Assembly (NCBI RefSeq): GCF_010730575.1
Contig: NZ_AP022614.1
Location: 372,001 to 436,000, forward strand
Source of the DNA: Mycobacterium parmense
Lineage (GTDB): Bacteria > Actinomycetota > Actinomycetes > Mycobacteriales > Mycobacteriaceae
Length of the DNA: 64,000 nt
Reading direction: 5' to 3'
The position numbers and the translations under genes were made by a program. The notes beneath the pieces were generated by a model. That model saw nothing but the letters and a program-made list of their open reading frames with translations, had not been told where the DNA came from and ran no database searches. Shown here piece by piece: positions 1 to 8,502 of this stretch. Within the stretch, counting starts at the first letter, position 1; every line of letters begins with the position of its first letter.

Positions 1-471
1 GATATTGGGTATCGCGATGTTGAGGGAGACGCCGACGACCACGATGGTCGCCACCGAGAGGTTGCGCAGCACCGAGTCCAGGTCGGTGCCCCCCATCGGC
101 CCGACACCATGCCAGCGACGGAGAACCAGATCCGTGGGCTCGGGGCCCAATTCGGGCAGGAGGGCGGCCCCGGCCGTGCCGGGGGCGATGTCGACCATGC
201 CCTTGGCGGGCCCGCGGCGCGGACCGAAGATCCTGGCGTTGTGATTCGACCCGAGCCCGTCGGGCCGTCGCTGCACCAGGCAGTGCACGACCCGCACCCC
301 GGCGGCACGGGCGGCGGGCAGCATCCGGACGATGTTGGGCAGAGCGACGCGGCGCGCCTCCTCGGCCAGCGCGGCGAGGCCGGCGTGCGGGCCCATGACC
401 GCGCCCTGGCACTCCTGGGTGACGATCGCGGTGTGGGCGGGCGCCGCGATCTCGGCGAGTTCGAGTGTCAT
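1..471 (-). CDS. Isochorismatase-like cysteine hydrolase family protein, C-terminus off the window
   Basis: The first 157 codons are present, from an ATG at 471 that overlaps the stop of the upstream Rieske gene (ATGA), so the two are translationally coupled; the gene continues past the left edge. The fold is recognisable from the N-terminal strand ending in VTQECQG, the central VRVVHCLVQ strand, the RRWHG...GGTDLDSVLRN segment and the final VVVGVSLNIAIPN strand. Family members hydrolyse amides or vinyl ethers with an Asp-Lys-Cys triad. Here the usual positions appear to hold Glu (QEC), Arg (RRW) and a non-Cys residue (SLNIA), so hydrolase activity is uncertain. The link to an oxygenase suggests a role in the same catabolic step. 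The family call is fairly safe; the substrate is unknown. Confidence 0.7.
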   Translation of the reverse strand, partial: MTLELAEIAAPAHTAIVTQECQGAVMGPHAGLAALAEEARRVALPNIVRMLPAARAAGVRVVHCLVQRRPDGLGSNHNARIFGPRRGPAKGMVDIAPGTAGAALLPELGPEPTDLVLRRWHGVGPMGGTDLDSVLRNLSVATIVVVGVSLNIAIPNI

Positions 472-1478
472 GCCGATGCGGACACTTCGGGCGGGACGTC
501 GTAGAACTGCGTGGCCCACTTCCGCAGGGCCATATACCCTTTGGCGTCCACCTTGGACAGGGCCGGACGCTCCACGTATTTCTGGTAGCGCCAGATCTGC
601 AGATCGTCGAAAACGGTGGACAGGAACTGCCTCTGGATGAGATCGCGCAGCTTGCCCTCCGGCACGTCGGCGGTGTCGCCGGGAACGCGCGGCCACCAAA
701 TCGAGTAGAACAGGTCGGAACATTTGTCGTCGACGGGTGTGCAGGTGAAGATCAGCCGATGGTTCTGGGCGCCCTCGAAGACGCTGATGGCTCCACCGAG
801 GCCGAACAGGTGGCTGTGGAACCGCAGCGCGAGGTCATCGGGGTTGTCGCTGCGCGCGTCGGGCCAGCCCGCGACGAAGTGCCATTCCTGGTCGACGATC
901 TCCCATTCCAGCACCCGGGGCGTCACCGTGGCGTGGTGCACGTATTCGAAATGCGCGCTGTCCGGGGCGTTCTCCGCGACGATCTGCGGGTGGACCGGTT
1001 CGCGGTCCGCTCTCCGGGAGAACTCGGGGTAAGCGCGGTAATAGGCCGTGGGGTCGGTCTCGAACTGCGGGAACTTCTCGAAGATGTCGGGCATCTCCCA
1101 GTGCGGCTCCTTGCCCGCCGGATGGTGCCAGATGAACACGCAGTCGTATTGCTCGCGGACCGGATAGACCCGAAGTGTGAGGGCCCGGTTGGGCCGGTCC
1201 GGCTGGTAGGGGATGTATCGATTGGTGCCGTCGGGTCCCCAGCGCCAGCCGTGGAACGGGCACTGCACGCAGTCGCCCACCACCGTGCCGCCGTGACCGA
1301 TGTGCGCGCCGAGGTGTTTGCAGTGCGCCTCGAGGACGTGCAGGTCGCCGGAGTCATCGCGATAGGCGACCAGGTCCTCGCCGAAGTACCGCAGGGGCCG
1401 CACCTCGCCGACCGGAAACTCGGGCGACCACCCGATCATGAACCAGCCGGTGACCTTCCAGGTGAAGGGGACTTTCAC
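468..1478 (-). CDS. KshA-like Rieske [2Fe-2S] oxygenase subunit
   Basis: This 336-residue protein resembles 3-ketosteroid-9-alpha-hydroxylase oxygenase components. The Rieske cluster ligands are visible as C53-K-H55 and C73-P-F-H76 (motifs CKHLGAHIG and CPFHGW). The mononuclear iron site is the ENAPDSAHFEYVHH segment (Asp, His, His). Such enzymes hydroxylate steroid or other polycyclic rings using electrons from a separate reductase, which is not encoded here. It is slightly shorter than M. tuberculosis KshA (about 386 residues), mainly at the N-terminus. The ATG at 1478 is the first start. Its stop overlaps the start of the isochorismatase-like gene. It is divergent from a flavin monooxygenase, with a palindrome-like element at 1501-1521 between them. 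Family confident, substrate inferred. Confidence 0.85.
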   Translation of the reverse strand: MKVPFTWKVTGWFMIGWSPEFPVGEVRPLRYFGEDLVAYRDDSGDLHVLEAHCKHLGAHIGHGGTVVGDCVQCPFHGWRWGPDGTNRYIPYQPDRPNRALTLRVYPVREQYDCVFIWHHPAGKEPHWEMPDIFEKFPQFETDPTAYYRAYPEFSRRADREPVHPQIVAENAPDSAHFEYVHHATVTPRVLEWEIVDQEWHFVAGWPDARSDNPDDLALRFHSHLFGLGGAISVFEGAQNHRLIFTCTPVDDKCSDLFYSIWWPRVPGDTADVPEGKLRDLIQRQFLSTVFDDLQIWRYQKYVERPALSKVDAKGYMALRKWATQFYDVPPEVSASA

Positions 1479-1500
1479 GTCGGCGCCTCTCGTTTCATTG

Positions 1501-1521
1501 ATACTAAGTCCGTTACAGTAT
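1501..1521. promoter_or_regulatory. Inverted repeat in the divergent Rieske/BVMO promoter
   Basis: Arms ATACT (1501-1505) and AGTAT (1517-1521) flank an 11-base spacer, in the gap between the minus-strand Rieske gene (start 1478) and the plus-strand monooxygenase (start 1664). The right half contains TTACAGTA, which resembles TTACTGTAA in the 7381-7479 divergent promoter. This fits an operator for a shared regulator, but no regulator gene lies beside it. Confidence 0.35.
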
Positions 1522-1663
1522 AGATTTCAGCAGTCATGCCCGTGCGCGGCAAGGAGCGAAATGACCGAGGCGGCCCGGCACCGCCGGCGAACACGGCCGT
1601 GTCGTCAGATCCGTGCTGACGCCGAGCGCCCGGCCCCGACCATTCTGGAACGGAGCGCTGACG

Positions 1664-3286
1664 ATGACTGAGGCCGATACCTCCTTCGAAGCCATCGTGA
1701 TCGGCGCCGGATTCTCCGGGCTCTATATGCTGCATCGGCTGCGGCACCTCGGCATCCGGACCCGGGTCCTGGAGAAAGCGCACGACGTTGGCGGCACCTG
1801 GCTCTTCAACCGATATCCCGGGGCACGGTGCGACATCGAGAGCATCGAATACTCGTACAGCTTCTCCGAAGAGATTCAGCAGGAATGGGTTTGGACGGAG
1901 TCGATGCCGGCCCAGCCCGAGATCGAGGCATACCTGAACTTCGTCGCCGACCGGCTCGATCTGCGCCGCGACATCCAGTTCGGCACCAAGGTCGTCGCGA
2001 TGGTCTTCGACGAGGAAGCCGCTGCGTGGGCCGTCAGAACCGAGGCCGGCGAGACCTTCCAGGCCCCGTTTGTCGTCGCCGCCACGGGCATCTTGTCCGT
2101 GCCGCTGGAACCCGGCATTCCCGGGATGAGCGCTTTCGCCGGAACGTCGCTGTTCACCAGCCGATGGCCGAAGGAGGGCTTCTACCTGACCGGAAAGCGG
2201 GTCGGCGTCATCGGCACCGGCTCGACCGGTGTTCAGCTGATTCCCGTCGCGGCACGGGAGGCATTGCATCTCAGTGTCTTTCAGCGTTCACCCACCTACA
2301 CCTTGCCGTGGCGCGTGCACCGGTTCGAGCCGGGCGAGCTCGAGGAGATGAAGGCTCGATACGGTGAAATCCGTGCGGCCCAACGCGAGCATCCGATCGG
2401 CGCGGCACGGTTGAGCGCATTCTCGGTGCTGCTCGAGATGCTCGGCAAGCCGCCGTTGAAGTCGGCGTCGCGCGAGGAACAACTGCGCGCCGTCGAGCAG
2501 AACGGCGTGTTGGGGGCGCTCAACTGGGGCGACATCTTCTTCGACATCGACGCCAACCGGATGGCTGCCAAACTCTACGGAGAGGCGGTGGCCCGAATCG
2601 TCAAGGACCCGCAAACGGCGGCCTCGTTGGTGCCCACGCATCCGTTCGCGTGCAAGCGGCCGATCATCGACCAGGGTTATTACGAGACGTTCAACCGGGA
2701 CAACGTCACGCTGGTCGACCTCCGGAAGTCGCCGATCCGCGAGGTGACTCAGACCGGCATCCGGACCGAGCACGAGTTTCACGAGCTGGACGTCATCGTC
2801 TACGCCACCGGATTCGACGCGATGACCGGTGCGCTCAGCAGAATCGATATACGCGGTCGCGACGCGGTGTCGCTCGGCGAATTCTGGGCCGGCGAAGGTC
2901 CGCTGTCTTATCTGGGGCTGGCTGTTGCCGGCTTTCCCAACCTGTTCACGGTGCAGGGACCGGGCAGCCCCAGCCCAGCCACCAATTTCGTCCCCGCGCT
3001 GGAACAGCATGTGGAGTGGATCGGTGACTGCATCGCGCACATGCGCGCCAACAAGATTCGGACCATCGAGGCGCTCGCGGCCGCGCAGCAGGAGTGGATG
3101 GACCACACCACCTCGCTGGTCGCGTCGACCGTGCTGGTTCATCCGACCTGTAACTCGTGGTACAACGGCGGCAACGTTCCCGGGAAGAAACGGATGTACA
3201 TGGGCTATACCGGTGGAATCCCCGAGTACCGGCGCCGCTGCGATGAAGTCGCGGCGGGTGGCTACACCGGTTTCAAGTTGGCCTAG
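1664..3286 (+). CDS. Flavin-containing (Baeyer-Villiger-type) monooxygenase
   Basis: The 540-residue product has the class I Baeyer-Villiger layout: an N-terminal FAD site VIGAGFSGLY, a second dinucleotide site GVIGTGSTGVQ near residue 180 for NADPH, and a C-terminal ATG segment (IVYATGFDAMTG). These enzymes convert ketones to esters or lactones, here plausibly a ring or side-chain ketone. The BVMO fingerprint FxGxxxHxxxW lies at residues 158-168, but the histidine position is Phe164 (FAGTSLFTSRWP), which is unusual. The ATG at 1664 is chosen because GGAACGGAG precedes it and because the conserved FAD motif then lies at the normal distance; an in-frame start at 1613 would add an unconserved leader. 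The hydrolase that follows directly could cleave the ester product. Confidence 0.85.
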   Translation: MTEADTSFEAIVIGAGFSGLYMLHRLRHLGIRTRVLEKAHDVGGTWLFNRYPGARCDIESIEYSYSFSEEIQQEWVWTESMPAQPEIEAYLNFVADRLDLRRDIQFGTKVVAMVFDEEAAAWAVRTEAGETFQAPFVVAATGILSVPLEPGIPGMSAFAGTSLFTSRWPKEGFYLTGKRVGVIGTGSTGVQLIPVAAREALHLSVFQRSPTYTLPWRVHRFEPGELEEMKARYGEIRAAQREHPIGAARLSAFSVLLEMLGKPPLKSASREEQLRAVEQNGVLGALNWGDIFFDIDANRMAAKLYGEAVARIVKDPQTAASLVPTHPFACKRPIIDQGYYETFNRDNVTLVDLRKSPIREVTQTGIRTEHEFHELDVIVYATGFDAMTGALSRIDIRGRDAVSLGEFWAGEGPLSYLGLAVAGFPNLFTVQGPGSPSPATNFVPALEQHVEWIGDCIAHMRANKIRTIEALAAAQQEWMDHTTSLVASTVLVHPTCNSWYNGGNVPGKKRMYMGYTGGIPEYRRRCDEVAAGGYTGFKLA

Positions 3287-4432
3287 GTGAGCGGCATGTC
3301 TGAGCTGACACGCGGCCTGGGCTTCGCCAGAGAAGTCACCCGCGAGCTGACCATGTTGGTGCCGCGCACGGTGGCCGGCCTTCGTGAATCGACCGGCTGG
3401 GCCGTGGCGTCACCGCGCGGTGTGCGTCAGTTCGGCGAGGTCATGCTGGACGAGGCGGTGCTGAGCGGCTTTTCGCTGCTGGCCGGCCGTCCGGCCGGAA
3501 GGCGGCCGCTCGAGGCGTGCGCGGCGGCGGCCGACCAGCTGTCGCAGCTCGGTGTCGACGGCGCGCATGCCGAGCCGAATCCGTTGCGGGTGAAGGAGAT
3601 ACAGCGGTATCGCATAGCGGGCCTGACCTATGAGCGGCTGAGTTTCGAGCACGATCCGGCGCTGCCGTCCACGCTGGAGGCCGACGGCCTGGGCGGCCCG
3701 GCCCGGGCGGTGGTGCATCTGTGTCGCCACCCGGGCGCCCCGAGGCCGTGGCTTGTCTGGGTGCACGGCGCCGGTCAGGGCGGCGCCGAGGACCTGTTGT
3801 TGTCCCGAATCGGCCGGATTCATCACACGCTGGGCTTCAACGTGGCCATGCCGGTGCAGCCCGGCCACGGTTGCCGCCGCCGCGAATGGCCGGCCTACCC
3901 CGATGTCGATCCGTTGGGCAACGTCGCCGGGATGATGCGCTCGGTGTCGGAGGTGCGTGCCGTCGTGCGTTGGGCGCAGCCCACATCGACTGCGACAGTG
4001 GTGGCGGGAATCTCGATGGGCAGCCCGGTGGCCGCGCTGGTTTCCCATCTGGAGAAGCGGGTCGGCGCGGTCGCGCTGTACACCCCGATCCTGGGTCTGA
4101 ACGCACAGATCGCCCGGCACATGAAGCGCTTCGGATCGTCTCGCGACGGGTATGGGGAGTTACTGGAATCCCCGGAGGTCTCGAAGCTGACGTCGGTGAT
4201 CGACCCCCTCGCCGTCACCCCGGCGCCGCCACCGAACCGCCGGCTGATCGTCGGGGCTTGGCATGACCGGATGGCAATGCGCGACCCCGCGGAATCGCTG
4301 CAGGAGCGCTGGGGCGGCCAGTTGTACTGGTACGACGGCGGCCATGTCGGTCATGTCTTTTCGCGGCGCGTCCACGGAGTCACCGAACGGTTCCTCCGCG
4401 AAGTCGCCGAGGCAGCCGCGGTGCGGCACTGA
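3287..4432 (+). CDS. Alpha/beta hydrolase (esterase-like)
   Basis: The 381-residue protein has the nucleophile elbow GISMG (in VVAGISMGSPVAAL), an oxyanion-side segment WVHGAGQGG and a late histidine in GGHVGHVF, giving a plausible Ser-Asp-His triad. The GTG at 3287 follows the monooxygenase stop codon directly; an ATG nine bases later (3296) is an alternative start. Location right after a Baeyer-Villiger-type enzyme suggests it hydrolyses the ester or lactone formed upstream. Its stop overlaps the next ATG (TGATG), so the genes are coupled. It has no signal peptide and is probably cytosolic. Family clear; substrate inferred from context only. Confidence 0.8.
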   Translation: MSGMSELTRGLGFAREVTRELTMLVPRTVAGLRESTGWAVASPRGVRQFGEVMLDEAVLSGFSLLAGRPAGRRPLEACAAAADQLSQLGVDGAHAEPNPLRVKEIQRYRIAGLTYERLSFEHDPALPSTLEADGLGGPARAVVHLCRHPGAPRPWLVWVHGAGQGGAEDLLLSRIGRIHHTLGFNVAMPVQPGHGCRRREWPAYPDVDPLGNVAGMMRSVSEVRAVVRWAQPTSTATVVAGISMGSPVAALVSHLEKRVGAVALYTPILGLNAQIARHMKRFGSSRDGYGELLESPEVSKLTSVIDPLAVTPAPPPNRRLIVGAWHDRMAMRDPAESLQERWGGQLYWYDGGHVGHVFSRRVHGVTERFLREVAEAAAVRH

Positions 4433-4812
4433 TGGCGGCCACGTGGACGGCGCGCGCAGTCGTCGAACTCTACAACCTCGTGGTCTGGAACGAACGCGAC
4501 ATCGGGCTGGCCGAGGAGTTGATCGCTGACACCGTGATCCGGCACGAGGTCGGCGGGGCACGCACACTGACTCGTGCGCAGGCCGTGCAACGGGTGACGG
4601 ACATGTGGGGGCTGGTCGACTCGCTGCGCTTCGACCTCAACGTCGTCATCGCGGGTGACGACGGCGAGCACGTCGCGATCGTCTACGACTCGACCATCAT
4701 CGCCCGCGACGGCACACCGACGAACGTCGCCAGCATCGAGGTCTTCCGCGTCGTCGACGGCAAGATCACCGAGGTCTGGAACGCCGGCTACCAGCAAGGG
4801 GTTTGGAATTGA
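4432..4812 (+). CDS. SnoaL-like (NTF2-fold) protein
   Basis: This 126-residue protein has the SnoaL/NTF2-like pattern: an N-terminal helix with VVELYNLVVWNERD, a strand-rich core and a C-terminal VFRVVDGKITEVWNAGYQQG. Proteins of this fold act as small isomerases, hydratases or cyclases, or as non-catalytic binding folds. It starts on the ATG that overlaps the preceding stop and its stop overlaps the TTG start of the F420 enzyme, so it is the middle of a coupled operon. No specific reaction can be assigned. Confidence 0.75.
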   Translation: MAATWTARAVVELYNLVVWNERDIGLAEELIADTVIRHEVGGARTLTRAQAVQRVTDMWGLVDSLRFDLNVVIAGDDGEHVAIVYDSTIIARDGTPTNVASIEVFRVVDGKITEVWNAGYQQGVWN

Positions 4813-5855
4813 GCAGCGACCGCACGTGTGACGAACTCGGCTACTACCTCTTGGCCGGGGCGGGTGGCGAGGGGCCGGCGACGTTGATGGATGAGGCGCG
4901 CCGCGGCGAGGAGTTGGGTTTTGGCACCGCTTTCATCTCCGAGCGCTGGAACGTCAAGGAGGCGTCGTCGCTGACGGGGGCCGCGTGTGCCGTGACGTCG
5001 CGCATGCAAATTGCCACCGCCGCAACGAATCACAACACTCGTCATCCCCTGATCACCGGGTCGTGGGCGACTACGATGCACCGGTTGTCCCGGGGCCGGT
5101 TCACGCTGGGCATCGGTCGCGGCATCGCGGCAATCTACGGGGCCTTCGGCATCCCGGCGGTCACGACCGCGCAGATGGAGGATTGGGCGAACGTCATGCG
5201 CCGCCTGTGGCACGGCGAGCTGATTTTCAACCATGACGGCCCGATGGGCAAGTATCCGGTCCTGTTCCTCGACCCGGACTTCAACGAAGACATCCGGCTG
5301 GCACTGGTGGCCTTCGGGCCCAACACGCTGGCGCTCGGGGGGCGGGTGTTCGACGACGTCATCCTGCACACCTACTTCACTCCGGAGACGTTGCAGCGTT
5401 GCGTCAAGACGGTGAAGTCCGCCGCGGAGAAGGCCGGCCGCGACCCGGACGCCGTGCGGGTGTGGTCGTGCTTCGCCACGGTCGGCGACCACCTGCCCGA
5501 GGAGTTGCGGCTGAAGAAGACGGTCGCCAGGCTGGCGACCTACCTGCAGGGCTACGGCGACCTGATGGTGCGGACCAATGACTGGGATCCCGCTGTGCTG
5601 CAACGCTTCCGAGGGGACCCGGTGGTGACGTCGATCGCCGGTGGCATCGACCACAAGGCGACGGCGAAGCAGATCGAGCACATCGCGACGCTGATTCCCG
5701 ACGAATGGCTGGAGCCCTCGGCCACCGGTTCGGCGCGGCACTGTGCCGATCGCATTCGCAAGGAATTCGACTACGGGGCCGATGCGGTGATCATGCACGG
5801 TGCGACGCCCGACGAGCTCGAGCCCGTCGTCGAGGCTTACCGGGCAGGCCGATAG
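4809..5855 (+). CDS. F420-dependent luciferase-like (LLM) oxidoreductase
   Basis: The 348-residue product matches F420-dependent LLM enzymes: an early GYYLLAGAGGEGP segment, GTAFISERWNVKEA, the TAATNHNTRHP loop, and the RGRFTLGIGRGI signature near residue 100. These TIM-barrel proteins move hydride between F420 and a substrate. The TTG at 4809 is preferred because it overlaps the preceding stop (TTGA) and lies seven bases after AAGGGG; a TTG at 4803 would be too close to that ribosome site. It ends the plus-strand operon that starts with the monooxygenase. The next gene is convergent. Confidence 0.8.
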   Translation: MSSDRTCDELGYYLLAGAGGEGPATLMDEARRGEELGFGTAFISERWNVKEASSLTGAACAVTSRMQIATAATNHNTRHPLITGSWATTMHRLSRGRFTLGIGRGIAAIYGAFGIPAVTTAQMEDWANVMRRLWHGELIFNHDGPMGKYPVLFLDPDFNEDIRLALVAFGPNTLALGGRVFDDVILHTYFTPETLQRCVKTVKSAAEKAGRDPDAVRVWSCFATVGDHLPEELRLKKTVARLATYLQGYGDLMVRTNDWDPAVLQRFRGDPVVTSIAGGIDHKATAKQIEHIATLIPDEWLEPSATGSARHCADRIRKEFDYGADAVIMHGATPDELEPVVEAYRAGR

Positions 5856-5883
5856 GGAGCCGCGGGCGGGCGCAGGTGCTGGT

Positions 5884-7380
5884 TCAGGGCATGATGACGG
5901 TGCGTGACACCGGTTCGGCGGCGGCCTGCCGGCTGGACAGCCCCCGCGTCAAGGAGGCCAGCAGCGCGTCACGTGTTTCGCGGGGATCGATGAGTTCGTC
6001 GAATCCCATGTGCTCGGCCGACCGGTAGGACGCCTGCAACTCGGCGTCCCGCAGCTTCGCCGTCAGGTCGTCGCCGGCATGGGAGGCCCTGCTCAGCGCG
6101 GCCGCGCTCATCGCGCCCATCGTCGCCCCTGGGTAGGCGAACGTCGCGACCTGATGGTCGAAACCCAACAGCGACATGACCATAGACCCGAAACCGTACG
6201 CCTTCCGCAGCGTGAGGTGCAGCTTCAGCGTGGTGGCCGCGGTCTGCGCGGCGAACATCCGCGCGCCGGCGCGCAGCACCCCGCTGCGCTCCGACCGGCT
6301 GCCGGGCAGCATGCCCGGGTTGTCGGCGAGGAAGACCAGGGGCAGGTGAAACGAGTCTGCGACCGTGATGAAATGCGCTGCCTTGTCCGCGGCGTCGGCG
6401 TCGATGGAGCCGGCCAGCACCGCAGGCTGGTTGGCCACCACCGCGACGGGATGCCCACCGAGGTGAGCGAGCGCGCAGATGATCGCCTTGCCGAACTGTG
6501 GCTGTACTTCGAACCAGTCCGGCCTGTCGAAGATCACGTCGAGGACGGCGCGCATGTCGTAGACGCGGCGGTTGTCACGCGAGACGATGTCGAGCAGCTC
6601 GGGCGTGGGCCGCGGGGCGGCTGCCTCGCCCGGCGACTGCGAAGGCGGGTACGACCATGCGCTCGGCGGGAAATACGAGAGGTACCGCCGGATGTCGTCG
6701 AGCACGGCCTCGTCGTCCTCGGCGACGTTGTGGATCACCCCACTGGGCAGGGCGACGTCGGGACCACCAAGGTCTTCCTTCGAAATATCCTCTCCGGTCG
6801 ACTCTTTGACGACGGGAGGGCCGGCGGTGAAGATGGCTCCCTGCCGGCTCATGATCCGGAAGTCGCATACCGGCGCCACCAGGGCGCCATGTCCGGCCGA
6901 CGGACCGAGCACCCCGGCCACGGTCGGGACCCGGCCCGAGCACTGCGTCTGGGCGAGCAGGTCGGTCGGGGTGCGCCCGTAATGCCCGCCGGTAGGACGG
7001 AAGCCCGCGCCCTCGAGGAGCATCACCAGCGGAACCTTGTCCCGCAGCGCCATTTCGGCGATCCGGTACCGCTTCGAGTTGCCTCCGGGGCCGATGCTTC
7101 CGGCCAAGGTCGTGAAGTCTTCGGCGCCCAGCAGCACCGGCGAGCCGTTGATCTCACCCGAGCCGACGACGAGCCCGTCGGCCGCGACGTCGCCGCCGAC
7201 GAGCGTTCCGAACTCGCGGAACGTCCCCGCGTCCAGCAGCCGCCCGATTCGGGCGCGCGCGTCGAGCTTGCCTTTGCGGTGGTGCTTGTCGAGCCGCTCC
7301 GGCCCGCCCATGCTCCACGCGTGCCGGCGGCGACGCTCGAGATCGTCGAGCGTTTCACCCCAGTCCTGGGCTTTCGTCAT
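5884..7380 (-). CDS. Acyl-CoA carboxylase, carboxyltransferase (AccD-like) subunit
   Basis: At 498 residues the length and pattern fit the biotin-dependent carboxyltransferase beta subunit family (propionyl/methylcrotonyl-CoA carboxylase type). Visible features are the N-terminal RRHAWSMGGPERLDKHHRKG, a glycine-rich GSIGPGGNSKRYRIAEMA acyl-CoA site, and a C-terminal half with FLADNPGMLPG and YPGATMGAMSAAALSRA. It would move carboxyl from carboxybiotin to an acyl-CoA. No biotin carboxylase or biotin carrier gene is nearby, so it must borrow these from elsewhere or do another CoA reaction. ATG at 7380; divergent from the next F420 enzyme with 99 bases between them. Confidence 0.85.
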   Translation of the reverse strand: MTKAQDWGETLDDLERRRRHAWSMGGPERLDKHHRKGKLDARARIGRLLDAGTFREFGTLVGGDVAADGLVVGSGEINGSPVLLGAEDFTTLAGSIGPGGNSKRYRIAEMALRDKVPLVMLLEGAGFRPTGGHYGRTPTDLLAQTQCSGRVPTVAGVLGPSAGHGALVAPVCDFRIMSRQGAIFTAGPPVVKESTGEDISKEDLGGPDVALPSGVIHNVAEDDEAVLDDIRRYLSYFPPSAWSYPPSQSPGEAAAPRPTPELLDIVSRDNRRVYDMRAVLDVIFDRPDWFEVQPQFGKAIICALAHLGGHPVAVVANQPAVLAGSIDADAADKAAHFITVADSFHLPLVFLADNPGMLPGSRSERSGVLRAGARMFAAQTAATTLKLHLTLRKAYGFGSMVMSLLGFDHQVATFAYPGATMGAMSAAALSRASHAGDDLTAKLRDAELQASYRSAEHMGFDELIDPRETRDALLASLTRGLSSRQAAAEPVSRTVIMP

Positions 7381-7460
7381 GCGTCTTTCCTACCTCGAAG
7401 TCGGATGTCATGGGAGATTTCGTCGCGCGCCTGCATCAGCAGGGTCACATACTGGATCGC

Positions 7461-7475
7461 TTACTGTAAAGTTAC
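7461..7475. promoter_or_regulatory. Small palindrome in the divergent AccD/F420-enzyme promoter
   Basis: TTACTGTAA at 7461-7469 is a perfect palindrome around a central T, followed by AGTTAC. It sits 5-19 bases before the ATG of the plus-strand F420 oxidoreductase and opposite the minus-strand carboxyltransferase. The half TTACWGTA recurs in the divergent promoter at 1501-1521, which hints at a common operator; the match is short. Confidence 0.3.
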
Positions 7476-7479
7476 CCAC

Positions 7480-8502
7480 ATGGCTGACGCCTCCCGGCTC
7501 AAGATCGACGGGGGCATTCCCAATCGACTCGCTCGGGTGGCGGATGCGGCCGGTGCACTGGAACGAGACGGGTATGACGGGGGCTGGACCGCCGAAACCA
7601 GCCACGACCCCTTCCTGCCGCTGCTGCTGGCGGCCGAGCACACGTCCCGGATCGAGCTCGGCACCAATATCGCGGTGGCGTTCGCGCGCAGCCCGATGAC
7701 CGTCGCCAACGTCGCCTGGGACCTCCAGGCGTACTCGAAGGGCCGGTTCATCCTCGGCCTGGGAACCCAGATCCAGGCCCACATCGAGAAGCGATTCGGT
7801 ATGCCGTGGAGCCATCCGGCGCGGCGGATGCGCGAGTTCGTCGCTGCGCTGCACGCGATCTGGTCGGCGTGGAACGACGGCACCCCGCTGCGCTTCGAAG
7901 GCGACTTCTACACCCACAAGATCATGACCCCGATGTTCACGCCCGAACCGCAGCCCTATTCGGCGCCGAAGGTATTCCTCGCCGCCGTCGGTGAGGCGAT
8001 GACCGAGACGTGCGGCGAGGTCGCCGACGGGCATCTGGGTCACCCCATGGTCTCCCGGCGTTACCTCGACGAGGTGACCATGCCGGCGTTGCAGCGCGGC
8101 ATCGAGCGCGCCGGCCGCGACCGCTCGCAGGTCGAGGTGTCCTGCGAGGTGCTGGTCGCCACCGGCGACAACGACGCCGAGCTGGCTCGCGCCACGGCCG
8201 CCGTGCGCAAGCAGATCGCCTTCTATGGGTCGACCCCTGCGTACCGCCGAGTCCTCGACCTGCACGGCTGGGGTGATCTGCACACCGAATTGCACCGCCT
8301 GTCGCTGGAAGGGAAGTGGGACGCGATGGGCTCCCTGGTCGACGACGAGATGCTTTCGGCGTTCGCCGTGGTGGGTCCGGCGCAGACGGTCGCCGATGGC
8401 CTGCGGGCCCGCTGCGCCGGTCGGGTCGACCGGGTCCTGCCGATCTTTGCGACCGCTTCACCATCCTGTATCACCGCCGCACTGAAGGAGTTTCGCGAGT
8501 GA
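7480..8502 (+). CDS. F420-dependent LLM oxidoreductase, Rv1360-like
   Basis: The 340-residue protein shows the LLM signature YSKGRFILGLGTQIQAH and the WSHPARRMREFVAAL segment typical of mycobacterial F420-dependent enzymes; length and gene context match M. tuberculosis Rv1360. The frame is open far upstream, antisense to the carboxyltransferase, but MADASRLKIDGGIP at ATG 7480 is the normal N-terminus. Its stop overlaps the GTG start of the following P450 (GTGA), so reduction or oxidation by F420 and hydroxylation by the P450 are likely linked. The substrate is unknown. Confidence 0.82.
   Translation: MADASRLKIDGGIPNRLARVADAAGALERDGYDGGWTAETSHDPFLPLLLAAEHTSRIELGTNIAVAFARSPMTVANVAWDLQAYSKGRFILGLGTQIQAHIEKRFGMPWSHPARRMREFVAALHAIWSAWNDGTPLRFEGDFYTHKIMTPMFTPEPQPYSAPKVFLAAVGEAMTETCGEVADGHLGHPMVSRRYLDEVTMPALQRGIERAGRDRSQVEVSCEVLVATGDNDAELARATAAVRKQIAFYGSTPAYRRVLDLHGWGDLHTELHRLSLEGKWDAMGSLVDDEMLSAFAVVGPAQTVADGLRARCAGRVDRVLPIFATASPSCITAALKEFRE

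Noticed and set aside
6010..7479. Long open frame on the plus strand leading into the F420 oxidoreductase
   Set aside because: It is antisense to the carboxyltransferase gene, Arg/Gly-rich and has no family pattern; the true start is ATG 7480.
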